Assembly: GCA_902538565.1 (NCBI GenBank)
Contig: CACBFQ010000001.1
Location: 324,001-388,000, forward strand
Direction: 5' to 3'
DNA: 64,000 bases
Source: an uncultured Fidelibacterota bacterium
GTDB lineage: Bacteria > Fidelibacterota > Marinisomatia > Marinisomatales > Marinisomataceae
The notes under the pieces were generated by a model that saw only the letters and a program-made list of their open reading frames with translations, did no database searches and was not told the DNA's origin. Positions 7,856 through 16,214 of the stretch are shown here, one piece after another (positions within the stretch are counted from its first letter, which is position 1; every line of letters starts with the position of its first letter). Position numbers and translations under genes: made by a program.

Positions 7856-8623
7856 TCAATCTTTTTTGTAAAGATTGAAAAATGTAGCTTCTATTGAGGA
7901 GAAATCAACATTTCTTCTAGACATTGCTTTTGAAGCAACCTCCTTAAAGTCGTCAAAAGTGATTTTTGAAATCTTGCCATTGTAATAAAATGAAAAGCTT
8001 GGAATATATCTTGGAGGAAAAGATTGCGAGACAATATTAGATCCCATTTCAATGACTGTTCCTGTATTCAGGTTGGTACCAATTGATGTTTTTACATGCT
8101 CTCCGATAATTGAACCAAAGAAAATGGATTTAGTATCAAGTAATTCTCCATTCCATTTTACTAAAACATTCGAATAATTATTCTTCAAATTACTTGTTGT
8201 GGTACCTGCCCCAAGATTTACCCAAGATGCAATAAAACTATGCCCCAAGAACCCTTCATGAGCTTTGTTAGCAAATGGTTGAAAAATTGAAGTATGCACC
8301 TCGCCTTTAATTTTGCAGTCATGGTTTATTATAGATTTTGAAATATTTGAATGAGATTTAATGAAACAATTATCACCAATAAACACAGGGCCATTAATAA
8401 TTACAAATGGTTCTATAATAGCTGAATCAGATATGAAAACAGGTCCATTGGATTCATCTATAATTACATTATCAATTTTTGAATATGAACTTTCAATATC
8501 TTTAAAAAAAAGATCGATACTAGCAATCCACTGCCATGGAAATTGAAGGGTATCATCAAAATTATAAACTTTATCATTTATAATTAAATCAGATGATATA
8601 ATTTTTTTCAAATGTTCTATCAT
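7856..8623 (-). CDS. Left-handed beta-helix (hexapeptide-repeat) protein, GlmU-C-like
   Basis: A 255-residue protein with imperfect hexapeptide repeats from about residue 55 to 200 (VFISDSAIIEPFVIINGPVF, then IGDNCFIKSH, SIIGEHVKTSIGTNLNTGTV). It resembles the C-terminal half of the 'putative sugar nucleotidyltransferase' family of Bacteroidota (about 390 residues), with landmarks NLGAGTTTSNLKNNY and FPPRYIPSFSF. The N-terminal nucleotidyltransferase-like domain of that family is missing. It may be an acyltransferase or a structural remnant; the substrate is unknown. Its start overlaps the stop of the gene upstream (ATGA). Confidence 0.75.
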   Translation of the reverse strand: MIEHLKKIISSDLIINDKVYNFDDTLQFPWQWIASIDLFFKDIESSYSKIDNVIIDESNGPVFISDSAIIEPFVIINGPVFIGDNCFIKSHSNISKSIINHDCKIKGEVHTSIFQPFANKAHEGFLGHSFIASWVNLGAGTTTSNLKNNYSNVLVKWNGELLDTKSIFFGSIIGEHVKTSIGTNLNTGTVIEMGSNIVSQSFPPRYIPSFSFYYNGKISKITFDDFKEVASKAMSRRNVDFSSIEATFFNLYKKD

Positions 8624-9123
8624 ATTTTTATAAACTGTTGTATCATTTTAAAAGTTCCTTCTAAATCCTGCTGATAATTAGAATCCAATATAACATTATA
8701 ATATTTTTTGGAATTATCATAATTAAAACCCATTCTTACTTTAGGGTTACTTAGCAAACATAAGAACGCCCCAAATCTGCTAAAGTTTGCATTCAAATCA
8801 ATAATATTTTCAAAATTAAATGTTCTAATTTTATCAATAAAAATTTCTCTTGGTAAACCTAATGAATTCATATCATTATATGAGTATTGAAATGAATTTT
8901 GGATAATCTCATTAGAATAAAAGTTAGAAATAGAATCTTTTAATAAATAATGAACTTTACCTTGAGATTTAACTGTGAAAAGTTGCGCCATTTTAAAGGC
9001 AATATCATTATCTGGAAGAACAACTAAACTCTCACCATTAAATTTATTAGAATGATCGGAATTATTGGTATATTTTCGATATTTAGTTGCAAGCATTAAT
9101 TTTTCTTTTAAAGTGAATTCCAT
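8620..9123 (-). CDS. Unknown conserved protein, weakly like DUF6913 or glycosyltransferase-9 folds
   Basis: A 167-residue soluble protein. The segment IIDLNANFSRFGAFLCLLSN followed by VRMGF and a C-terminal YYNVILDSN resembles DUF6913 proteins of Bacteroidota and, more distantly, the central part of ADP-heptose:LPS glycosyltransferases. The match is from memory and weak. It is translationally coupled (4-bp ATGA overlap) to the beta-helix protein downstream, so the two may act together. It begins divergently from the methylmalonyl-CoA mutase gene, with 62 bp of AT-rich DNA between them. Confidence 0.55.
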   Translation of the reverse strand: MEFTLKEKLMLATKYRKYTNNSDHSNKFNGESLVVLPDNDIAFKMAQLFTVKSQGKVHYLLKDSISNFYSNEIIQNSFQYSYNDMNSLGLPREIFIDKIRTFNFENIIDLNANFSRFGAFLCLLSNPKVRMGFNYDNSKKYYNVILDSNYQQDLEGTFKMIQQFIKI

Positions 9124-9185
9124 ATCTTTATGTTAATTTAATCATTAATTAGAATATTTAATTTTATAAAGGTTTAATTTTTATT

Positions 9186-10673
9186 ATGTCAAAAAACAAA
9201 TTTGGTAAATATCCATTTGAAGAAGGTATATATAAAAACATGTACCAAGATAAACTGTGGACTATGCGTCAATATGCAGGTTTTTCTTCTGTCGATGAAT
9301 CAAATAAAAGGTATTTAAAGCTAATTGAGAATGGAGTAAGTGGATTGTCTGTTGCATTTGACTTGCCAACACAGATGGGGTATGATTCTGATGATGACAT
9401 GTCTTTTGGCGAAATAGGGAAATCTGGTGTTCCAATTTCAACCATTGAAGATATGGAGCGTCTTTTTGAAAATATTAATCTTGAAGACATCTCAGTTTCA
9501 ATGACTATTAATTCCACTGCTGCTATTTTGCTAGCATTCTATTTTGCAACAGCTAAAAAGCGAGGTTATAACTTTGATGCTCTTCGTGGGACTTTGCAAA
9601 ACGATATTCTTAAGGAATATATTGCTCGTGGAACTTTTATTTTTCCTGTAGACCACTCGCTAAGATTAACTTCCAATATTTTTGAATTTTGTCAAGAAAA
9701 TCTTTCCAAATGGAACAGCATTTCTATTTCGGGATATCACATTCGAGAAGCTGGGAGCACCGCAGTTCAAGAGCTAGCTTTTACATTTGCTAATGCAATC
9801 ACTTATCTAGAGAAAGCTAAAGAAGATGATCTAGACCTTATTAAACTGACTGAGCAAGTCTCATTTTTTTTCAATGCCCATAGAGACTTCTTCGAAGAAG
9901 TTTCAAAATTTAGAGCTGCTAGGATTATTTGGGCTCAGATAATAAAAAAAAGATTTAAAATAAATAATGTTAAATCTCAATTATGTCGATTTCATGTTCA
10001 AACTGGCGGTTCAACACTCACTGCACAACAAATTGATAATAATATAGCTAGAACAACTTTAGAAAGCTTATCAGCTGTTTTCGGGGGAGCTCAATCAATT
10101 CATACAAACGGAAAAGATGAGGCAGTCAGTTTACCTTCGGAAGAAAATGCAACTACCGCTCTAAGAATTCAGCAAATAATTGCGCATGAAAGTGGAGTAG
10201 TGAAATATATCGATCCATTAGGAGATAGTTCTATTATTAAGGACTTAACTAATAATATTGTTAAAGAAGTAGAACTAAAAATTGATGAAATATTTGAAAA
10301 AGGCGGTATGAAGACTTTGATTGAGAGAGGAGAAATTCAAAGTGAGATTGAAAAATCTGCATTTGAATTTCAAGAAAATATTGACTCAAAAAAAACAATC
10401 TTAGTAGGAGTAAATAAGTTTATAAATGAAAATGAGATTATTGATTCAGGTACTTCGTTTAAAGATAACTCTGAAGACAGATTACAACAATTAAATATTT
10501 TTAAAGAAAAAAGAGACAATAAAATTGTAAAAAGATCACTAGATGAATTAGCTAATGTCGCCAAAACAAGTAAGAATCTAATGCCACAACTTATAACCTG
10601 TGTTGAAAATAATTGCACTTTAGGAGAAATAATAATTGCTTTAAAAACAGTTTTTGGTGAATATTTAGAATAA
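9186..10673 (+). CDS. Methylmalonyl-CoA mutase family, large (substrate-binding) chain
   Basis: A 495-residue TIM-barrel chain of an acyl-CoA mutase. The N-terminus has WTMRQYAGFSS (tyrosine Y30), then GLSVAFDLPTQMGYDSDDD. The catalytic-type histidine is H185 in SGYHIREAG, and ALRIQQIIAHESGV lies further on. Tyrosine in RQY is typical of methylmalonyl-CoA rather than isobutyryl-CoA mutases (family knowledge). It lacks the C-terminal B12-binding domain, so a separate small B12 subunit is needed, and none is encoded in this window. It is shorter than most large chains (about 515-560) because the N-terminal lead is only about 12 residues. Its role would be methylmalonyl-CoA/succinyl-CoA interconversion in propionate metabolism. 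Confidence 0.88.
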   Translation: MSKNKFGKYPFEEGIYKNMYQDKLWTMRQYAGFSSVDESNKRYLKLIENGVSGLSVAFDLPTQMGYDSDDDMSFGEIGKSGVPISTIEDMERLFENINLEDISVSMTINSTAAILLAFYFATAKKRGYNFDALRGTLQNDILKEYIARGTFIFPVDHSLRLTSNIFEFCQENLSKWNSISISGYHIREAGSTAVQELAFTFANAITYLEKAKEDDLDLIKLTEQVSFFFNAHRDFFEEVSKFRAARIIWAQIIKKRFKINNVKSQLCRFHVQTGGSTLTAQQIDNNIARTTLESLSAVFGGAQSIHTNGKDEAVSLPSEENATTALRIQQIIAHESGVVKYIDPLGDSSIIKDLTNNIVKEVELKIDEIFEKGGMKTLIERGEIQSEIEKSAFEFQENIDSKKTILVGVNKFINENEIIDSGTSFKDNSEDRLQQLNIFKEKRDNKIVKRSLDELANVAKTSKNLMPQLITCVENNCTLGEIIIALKTVFGEYLE

Positions 10674-10723
10674 TATTTGGAACAATTATAAATTAATTTA
10701 GTTTTTATTTTAAGGAGAAAATT

Positions 10724-11296
10724 ATGTTACATAAAAATTTAATATTTGTTTTACTTGGATTAATAATAATCAGTTGTTCAGGAACTGTTCCTAGCGTTGG
10801 TAATGAAGTTTCTGTTCAAGAAGCAGAAGAAAGCAATGAAGTCGCGGCAAAACAAGAAGTCTCTGTCGAAACATTTACTGTGCAAGAGCCAGAATCACCA
10901 CCATTGCCTGTAACTATTTTTGAACCATATATGATTAAAAGAGGGGACTTTCTAACTAAAATAGCCTTAAGAGAATATGGCGATGCGTCAATGTGGAGAG
11001 ATATATATTCTTGGAACAAAGATGAAATTGGTGATAATCCTGATCGCTTATATCCATATAACTTTTTATCACTTAAAAGAGAATCTACTGATGTAAGGGA
11101 CTGTGAACCTGAGTTTTTTAACTACACAATTCAATCTGGTGATACTGCATGGAACTTAGCACAAAGAGTATACGGAGATGAATTAGCATGGGTTATCATT
11201 TATGTAGACAATGCCCAATTAATAAAATCAACAGACGGAGTATTGCAACCTGGTACTACATTCAAGATGAGAAAAAAACTTGATCCTTGCAATTAA
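10724..11296 (+). CDS. Lipoprotein with two LysM-type domains
   Basis: A 190-residue exported lipoprotein. The signal peptide ends in the lipobox IISC (cysteine about residue 18), then an acidic low-complexity linker, then two LysM-like units: YMIKRGDFLTKIALREYGD (about 68-115) and YTIQSGDTAWNLAQRVYGD (about 130-180). LysM domains bind peptidoglycan or related glycans, so it probably tethers the outer membrane to the wall or assists a cell-wall enzyme. A strong ribosome site, AAGGAG, is at 10712-10717. The next gene starts within its last codons. Confidence 0.85.
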   Translation: MLHKNLIFVLLGLIIISCSGTVPSVGNEVSVQEAEESNEVAAKQEVSVETFTVQEPESPPLPVTIFEPYMIKRGDFLTKIALREYGDASMWRDIYSWNKDEIGDNPDRLYPYNFLSLKRESTDVRDCEPEFFNYTIQSGDTAWNLAQRVYGDELAWVIIYVDNAQLIKSTDGVLQPGTTFKMRKKLDPCN

Positions 11297-11886
11297 TCTT
11301 AAAAGATATTGATTTAAAAACTAATTGGATTAAATCTGGAAAAGGGTCTTTTATATATTTTGAAACAATTGACTCAACTTTAAATATAGCTCTCGATCAA
11401 CAATATCAAGAAAGCTCTATTGGTAAAATTGTCATAACGGATGATCAAACATCTGGTAAAGGCTCTTATAATAAATCTTGGTATAGTGAACCTTATAAAG
11501 ATTTAACATTTAGTATTATTCTTGGCTCATCAAATAATTTTCAACAAAATCTAATTGATGAAACCTGCTCAGTAATAGCAAGAATTCTTAATGAATATCA
11601 AATTGAAGCATATCAAAAACCACCTAATGATATATATGTTAAAGACAGAAAAATAGCTGGGATTCTTTTATCCAATGTACAGATTGGTAATAGTGAGAAT
11701 TATCAAGCACTGAGCGTTGGAATTAATATTAACTCAAATATTGAATTAAAAGAGTTAGATATTAATGCTAAAGCAAATCACACATCTTTTTCAAAAGAAT
11801 TAGGTAAAGAAATAAATAGAGAAAAAGTTCTAGTTGAAATTATTGAATTACTTGATAAAACTATTCAAAAGCAGGTAGATCAGTAA
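11287..11886 (+). CDS. birA: Biotin--[acetyl-CoA-carboxylase] ligase
   Basis: A 199-residue biotin-protein ligase without the DNA-binding domain of E. coli BirA. It shows FETIDSTLNIA at the N-terminus, the biotinyl-AMP loop as TSGKGSYNKSW in place of the usual GRGRRGR, and PPNDIYVKDRKIAGILLS, the KWPND-I-(GxKxAGIL) motif. The loop is less basic than usual. The best start is a TTG at 11287, overlapping the end of the LysM gene by 10 bp; no ATG exists upstream of the conserved region. Its targets would be the biotin carboxyl carriers of acetyl- or propionyl-CoA carboxylase. Its end overlaps the convergent gcdH by 26 bp. Confidence 0.87.
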   Translation: MQLILKDIDLKTNWIKSGKGSFIYFETIDSTLNIALDQQYQESSIGKIVITDDQTSGKGSYNKSWYSEPYKDLTFSIILGSSNNFQQNLIDETCSVIARILNEYQIEAYQKPPNDIYVKDRKIAGILLSNVQIGNSENYQALSVGININSNIELKELDINAKANHTSFSKELGKEINREKVLVEIIELLDKTIQKQVDQ

Positions 11887-13030
11887 TCTTCTGCCCAAGA
11901 ATCAATGTGTGGATTTCATGTGTTCCTTCATACGTGTAAACTGTTTCAAGATTCATCATATGTCTCATTACTGAATAATCATCCATTATGCCATTGGCTC
12001 CAAGAATTTCTCTTGCACTTTTAGCGCAATCTCTTGCAATTGCTACATTATTTTTCTTTCCAAGGGAAATATGAGCAAAATCTAATAGGTTCGAATCTTT
12101 TAGTTTGCCCAATTGAATTGCTAATAATTGCGCTTTGGTAATCTCTTGAACCATTTCAACTAGTTTTTTTTGAGTCAATTGGAAACCTGCTATAGGTTTT
12201 GAGAACTGTTTTCTATCCTTACTGTAGGCAAGTGCAACTTCATAACAATCTATTGCTGCTCCTATTGTTCCCCAAACAATTGAATATCGGGCTTGAGTCA
12301 AACAAGATAATGGACCTTTTAAACCCTCAACTCCTGGTAAACGATTTTTATCAGAAACTCTTACATCTTTCATAAATAGTTCAGAAGTAATAGATGCTCT
12401 TAAGCTCATTTTACCATGAATATCGGATGCAGTAAAACCATCCATTTCTTTTTCAAGTAGAAAACCTCTTACAATACCTTCTTCATCTTTAGCCCAAACT
12501 ACCGCTACATCTGCAACGGTTCCATTAGTAATCCACATTTTAGATCCATTAATAATCCAGTCGTCTCCATCCTTTACAGCTTTAGTAGTCATCCCGCCGG
12601 GATCAGAGCCATGGTTAGACTCGGTTAAACCAAAACAACCCACAGCTTCTCCAGATGCAAGCTTTGGTAGCCATTTATCTTTTTGCGCTTCTGTTCCATA
12701 TTGAAAAATAGGATACATTACAAGGCCGCCTTGAACACTGCAAACAGATCTTAAACCTGAATCACCTTTTTCTAATTCCTGCATAATTAAACCATAAGCG
12801 GTATTGCTAATTTCACTACCACCATATTTTTTAGGTAATGTTGCACCAAAAAATCCTAGCTCACCCATTTTTGGAATTAAATCAACAGGGAATGAACCTT
12901 TTTCATAATATTCATTTACCAAAGGCATAAACTCTTTTATTACAAATTCGTTTGCTGTTTTTTGAATTAACAGCTCTTCATCTGTTAAAAGAGTAGTAAT
13001 GTTGCAAAAATCTGGACCAATATATTTCAT
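11861..13030 (-). CDS. gcdH: Glutaryl-CoA dehydrogenase (acyl-CoA dehydrogenase family)
   Basis: A 389-residue FAD enzyme. It resembles human GCDH strongly in GDSGLRSVCSVQGGLVMYPI, GCFGLTESNHGSDPGGM, FLLEKEMDGFTA and LGANGIMDDYSVMRHMMNLE. The catalytic base is E368 in TYEGTHEIH. GCDH oxidises and decarboxylates glutaryl-CoA to crotonyl-CoA in lysine and tryptophan breakdown and passes electrons to ETF, which is encoded at 5.5-7.2 kb. It begins 31 bp after the CysQ-like gene on the same strand. Another substrate within the GCDH-like clade cannot be excluded without the substrate-binding arginine being mapped. Confidence 0.88.
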   Translation of the reverse strand: MKYIGPDFCNITTLLTDEELLIQKTANEFVIKEFMPLVNEYYEKGSFPVDLIPKMGELGFFGATLPKKYGGSEISNTAYGLIMQELEKGDSGLRSVCSVQGGLVMYPIFQYGTEAQKDKWLPKLASGEAVGCFGLTESNHGSDPGGMTTKAVKDGDDWIINGSKMWITNGTVADVAVVWAKDEEGIVRGFLLEKEMDGFTASDIHGKMSLRASITSELFMKDVRVSDKNRLPGVEGLKGPLSCLTQARYSIVWGTIGAAIDCYEVALAYSKDRKQFSKPIAGFQLTQKKLVEMVQEITKAQLLAIQLGKLKDSNLLDFAHISLGKKNNVAIARDCAKSAREILGANGIMDDYSVMRHMMNLETVYTYEGTHEIHTLILGQKITDLPAFE

Positions 13031-13061
13031 AATTTTATGTTGAATTTTATATCAAACTTCA

Positions 13062-13841
13062 CTAAAAAAGCAAGTCTGAAACCCCCTCAAATAATACTGA
13101 ATTTGTAGCAATTATTGTATCTGTAACAAGTGTTTTTTTTTGATTATAAATAATTTTTTTGTCATTAATCGTTTTAAACACTCCTCCTGCTTCTGAAATT
13201 AAACAATCTCCTGCACATATATCCCATTCATTTTTTGGAGCAATTGTCGTAAAAATATCATAACTACCTGAACTGACGAGTGCTAACTTATATGCAACAC
13301 TACCAACAGGATTAATAGATTTAAAGTCATTACGATATGGCTCCCACTCCTTTCTTTTTACCTCCGATCTACTAACCGTTATAGATGCATCTAATAAATT
13401 TATTTTTTGAGAAGCTTTTACCTTATGACCATTCAGATAAACTCCTTTACCTTTTTGACTTGAAAACATTTCGTTGGTTGCAGGGTTATAAATAACGCCT
13501 ATAATAGGGCGTCCATCGTGAACTAATGCAATACTTACAGAAAAATGTGGGATGCCCTCAATAAATTCTTTGGTACCATCCAAGGGATCAACAATCCAAA
13601 CTCTATTTTTGCTAAGTCTTTCTTCCGTATCAACTGTTTCTTCTGAAAGCCAGCCGTCGTCTGGAAATTCTCCTATTAAAAATTCAGATAAATATTTATC
13701 GGCTTCGTTATCAGCGATTGTAACCGGATTATCAATTCCTTTCATTTTAACTTCATTATCCTCAGACTTATAATACTTCATAAGGATTTTGCCGGCATTT
13801 CTTGCTGCTACTTTTGCTGCAATTAATTCTTCATTAAACAT
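13062..13841 (-). CDS. Inositol-monophosphatase-family phosphatase, CysQ-like
   Basis: A 259-residue Mg-dependent phosphatase. Metal ligands are seen in LSEET (motif 1), WIVDPLDGTKEFI (motif 2) and EWDICAGDCLISEAGG (motif 3). The DPLDGTKEFI form with lysine and glutamate is typical of 3'(2'),5'-bisphosphate nucleotidase (CysQ), which removes PAP from sulfate assimilation, rather than of inositol or histidinol phosphatases (DGTxNF). It lies upstream of gcdH on the same strand. No sulfate-assimilation genes are nearby, so the substrate is inferred from the motif only. Confidence 0.8.
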   Translation of the reverse strand: MFNEELIAAKVAARNAGKILMKYYKSEDNEVKMKGIDNPVTIADNEADKYLSEFLIGEFPDDGWLSEETVDTEERLSKNRVWIVDPLDGTKEFIEGIPHFSVSIALVHDGRPIIGVIYNPATNEMFSSQKGKGVYLNGHKVKASQKINLLDASITVSRSEVKRKEWEPYRNDFKSINPVGSVAYKLALVSSGSYDIFTTIAPKNEWDICAGDCLISEAGGVFKTINDKKIIYNQKKTLVTDTIIATNSVLFEGVSDLLF

Positions 13842-13997
13842 AAGAATAGATAATATGCATTTTAAATGTAAATTTCGTTATATTAATGTGATTTTGAGGT
13901 TTGAAGCTTAAAACAGTTTTTTTATAATTTTTTTTTATTTAAAGTAATTTTCTTATAAAATTCTTCCCTCCTCAAATCAACAAATAAAATAAAAAAA

Positions 13998-14015
13998 CCA
14001 AAAGTATTCTTTTGG
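13998..14015 (+). promoter_or_regulatory. Hairpin in the RNase G leader
   Basis: CCAAAAG and CTTTTGG form a perfect 7-bp stem with a TATT loop, ending 5 bases before the GAGGTG ribosome site (14021-14026) of the RNase G gene. It is too weak and lacks the T-run for a terminator of an upstream plus-strand gene, and no such gene exists. It may affect translation or autocontrol of the RNase message, which is known for RNase E in E. coli; that role is inference. Confidence 0.35.
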
Positions 14016-14033
14016 TAAATGAGGTGTATAAAG

Positions 14034-15536
14034 ATGAAGAAAGAAATCTACATCAGCAAAGGAGTAGGTGAAACACGTATTGCCGTGAAAGAAAACGGCA
14101 AGTTAGCTGAACTACATGTTGATAAACAATCACAAGTTAAAACTGTCGGGAATATCTATAAAGGTATTGTTGAAAATGTTATTCCAGGTATGCAAGCTGC
14201 ATTTGTAAATATTGGTCAAGATGTAAATGCATTCCTACCTTTTTCAGAAATTTCAGATTCTGAACTTATTGTAGAAAAAAACAAAAAAACTCAAAACTCA
14301 AAAGAAGTAGATGTTCTTTTGCAGCCAGGTCAAGAAATTATAGTCCAAGTCATTAAAGAACCTTTTGATAAAAAAGGTGCTAGAGTGACTACTGATTTAT
14401 CTATAGCTGGACGATTTATAGTTCTGATACCAAAGTCCAAATATATTGGGGTATCAAAAAAAATGAGAGATAAATATGAAAGAAGACGTTTAAAAAAAAT
14501 TGCAGTGGAAATTAAGCAGCCTGGTTTAGGAATGATCCTCAGAACAGTAGCTGAAGGTAAAACTGATTCACAAATTGAAAATGACTATAAATCATTGATT
14601 AAAAAATATAATGATCTTCTTTTTAAAGCTGAAAAAAATAAGGCCCCCAAACTTATTCATAATGATTTAAAAGTAACCTCAAGTGTTTTAAGAGACTTGA
14701 TTAGTGAAAAGGTTGAAAAAATTATTGTTGATTCAAAAGAAGATTATAAAAGAATTCAAAAAATGATAAAAGAAGATGCTTTAGATATTGGAGATGCTTT
14801 AGAACATTACAGAAAAAGAGAGCCATTATTCAAGGAAAGTGGCATCAATAATTCTATGATGAAATTATTAAGAAAAAAAGCATGGCTAAAAAGTGGTGCT
14901 TATTTGATTATTGAAAGAACTGAAGCTATGGTTGTAGTTGATGTCAATAGTGGAAAGTTTGTTGGTAAAAAAGGTCATGAAGAAAACTCTTTAAAAATAA
15001 ACTTAGAAGCTGCAAAAGAAATTTGTGCTCAATTAAGATTAAGACATCTATCAGGATTAATCTTAATTGATTTCATTGATATGGTTAAACCAGAGAATCG
15101 CAAAAAAGTATTTCTTGAGATGAAAAAAGAACTCAGAAAAGATCGTGCTAAAGTTGCAGTATCAGAAATATCGGAATTTGGTATTTTAGAAATGACAAGA
15201 GAACGAACAGGTTTAAGTATCATAGATTCATTAACAGATTGTTGTGAGGTGTGTAATGGAAACGGAAGAATCATTTCAAAAAATACATTATTAACAAGAA
15301 TTGATTATTGGTTAAGGGATTATAAGAGGCAAAATAAAGATTTAAGATTAAAATTATTTTTACATCCTGAATTATCAGATTATCTCAAAAAAGAAAAGAC
15401 GAGAGACTATATAAGATTGATGTGGAAAAATTTCATCTATTTAAAAGTAGTTAATGATGATACAATGAATAAAAACCAATTTAGATTTACAAAGATGTCA
15501 GATTTAAAAGATATCACAAATGAAATAGGTACTTGA
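14034..15536 (+). CDS. rng: Ribonuclease G/E family endoribonuclease
   Basis: A 500-residue RNase G-type protein: S1 domain near the N-terminus (IYKGIVENVIPGMQAAFVNI), catalytic DNase-I-like subdomain with the two metal-binding aspartates in VVDVNSGKFVG and LILIDFIDMVKPENR, and a Zn-link cysteine pair in CCEVCNGNGR. It lacks the long C-terminal scaffold of RNase E. The ATG at 14034 is chosen over one at 14019 because GAGGTG lies seven bases before it. It processes rRNA and mRNA 5' ends. The ribosomal protein genes L21 and L27 follow, an arrangement common in bacteria. Confidence 0.93.
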   Translation: MKKEIYISKGVGETRIAVKENGKLAELHVDKQSQVKTVGNIYKGIVENVIPGMQAAFVNIGQDVNAFLPFSEISDSELIVEKNKKTQNSKEVDVLLQPGQEIIVQVIKEPFDKKGARVTTDLSIAGRFIVLIPKSKYIGVSKKMRDKYERRRLKKIAVEIKQPGLGMILRTVAEGKTDSQIENDYKSLIKKYNDLLFKAEKNKAPKLIHNDLKVTSSVLRDLISEKVEKIIVDSKEDYKRIQKMIKEDALDIGDALEHYRKREPLFKESGINNSMMKLLRKKAWLKSGAYLIIERTEAMVVVDVNSGKFVGKKGHEENSLKINLEAAKEICAQLRLRHLSGLILIDFIDMVKPENRKKVFLEMKKELRKDRAKVAVSEISEFGILEMTRERTGLSIIDSLTDCCEVCNGNGRIISKNTLLTRIDYWLRDYKRQNKDLRLKLFLHPELSDYLKKEKTRDYIRLMWKNFIYLKVVNDDTMNKNQFRFTKMSDLKDITNEIGT

Positions 15537-15569
15537 AAAGGACAAAATTAGCTATTAAGTTCCCACGCT

Positions 15570-15944
15570 ATGTTTGCAATTGTTGAAATATATGGAAAAC
15601 AGTATAAAGTCGCTAAGGGCGACAAGGTCTTAGTTAATTCTAAGATTGACGTTGCTGAAGGAAAAACTATTAAGTTTGACTGTGTAAAAGCTATCTCAGA
15701 CAAAGATAACAGTATTTTTGAAGCTAAAGACTTAGCTAAATACAATGTTAGTGCCAAGGTGCTTGAACATTCAAGGGATGCTAAGGTTACAATTATTAAG
15801 AAAAAAAGACGAAAAGGCTACCAAAGAAAACGTGGTCACCGTCAAGACCTTACATTACTGCAAATCCAATCTATTTCAGCTGCTAAAACAAAAAAACCAG
15901 CTGCTAAGAAACCAGCTGCTAAGAAAACTGAAAGTAAAAAGTAA
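15570..15944 (+). CDS. rplU: 50S ribosomal protein L21
   Basis: A 124-residue protein. The core (1-103) begins MFAIVEIYGKQYKVAKGD and contains KVTIIKKKRRKGYQRKRGHR, the L21 signature that contacts 23S rRNA. The last 20 residues are a lysine/alanine-rich repeat (AKKPAAKKPAAKK), a disordered tail seen in some lineages and encoded by a short direct repeat near 15895-15925. It is followed after 12 bp by L27. Confidence 0.97.
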   Translation: MFAIVEIYGKQYKVAKGDKVLVNSKIDVAEGKTIKFDCVKAISDKDNSIFEAKDLAKYNVSAKVLEHSRDAKVTIIKKKRRKGYQRKRGHRQDLTLLQIQSISAAKTKKPAAKKPAAKKTESKK

Positions 15945-15956
15945 AAGGAATTAACT

Positions 15957-16211
15957 ATGGCTCATAAGAAGGGACAAGGAAGTTCAAGAAATGGTAGAGA
16001 TTCTAATGCTAAAAGACTAGGCGTTAAAGTTTCTGACGGACAGTCAATTTTAGCTGGTGGAATTATTATAAAACAAAGAGGTACAAAGTATCATCCTGGA
16101 AGAAATGTAAAAAGAGGAAATGATGACACTTTATTTGCTACATCTCATGGCTTAGTCAAGTTTAGCAAAAAAGGTGGTACTACCTTTGTTAGTGTACAAG
16201 AATTAAATTAA
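15957..16211 (+). CDS. rpmA: 50S ribosomal protein L27
   Basis: An 84-residue protein starting [20 protein letters not shown], the classic L27 start with its flexible N-terminal tail near the peptidyl-transferase centre. There is no extra N-terminal cleavage extension of the Firmicutes kind. An AAGGA ribosome site precedes the ATG by 6-10 bases. It is encoded directly after L21. Confidence 0.97.
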   Translation: MAHKKGQGSSRNGRDSNAKRLGVKVSDGQSILAGGIIIKQRGTKYHPGRNVKRGNDDTLFATSHGLVKFSKKGGTTFVSVQELN

Positions 16212-16214
16212 GCT

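Noticed and set aside
15880-15930. Direct repeat as a mobile or CRISPR-like element
   Set aside because: It encodes the lysine/alanine tail of L21 in frame and has only two to three units.
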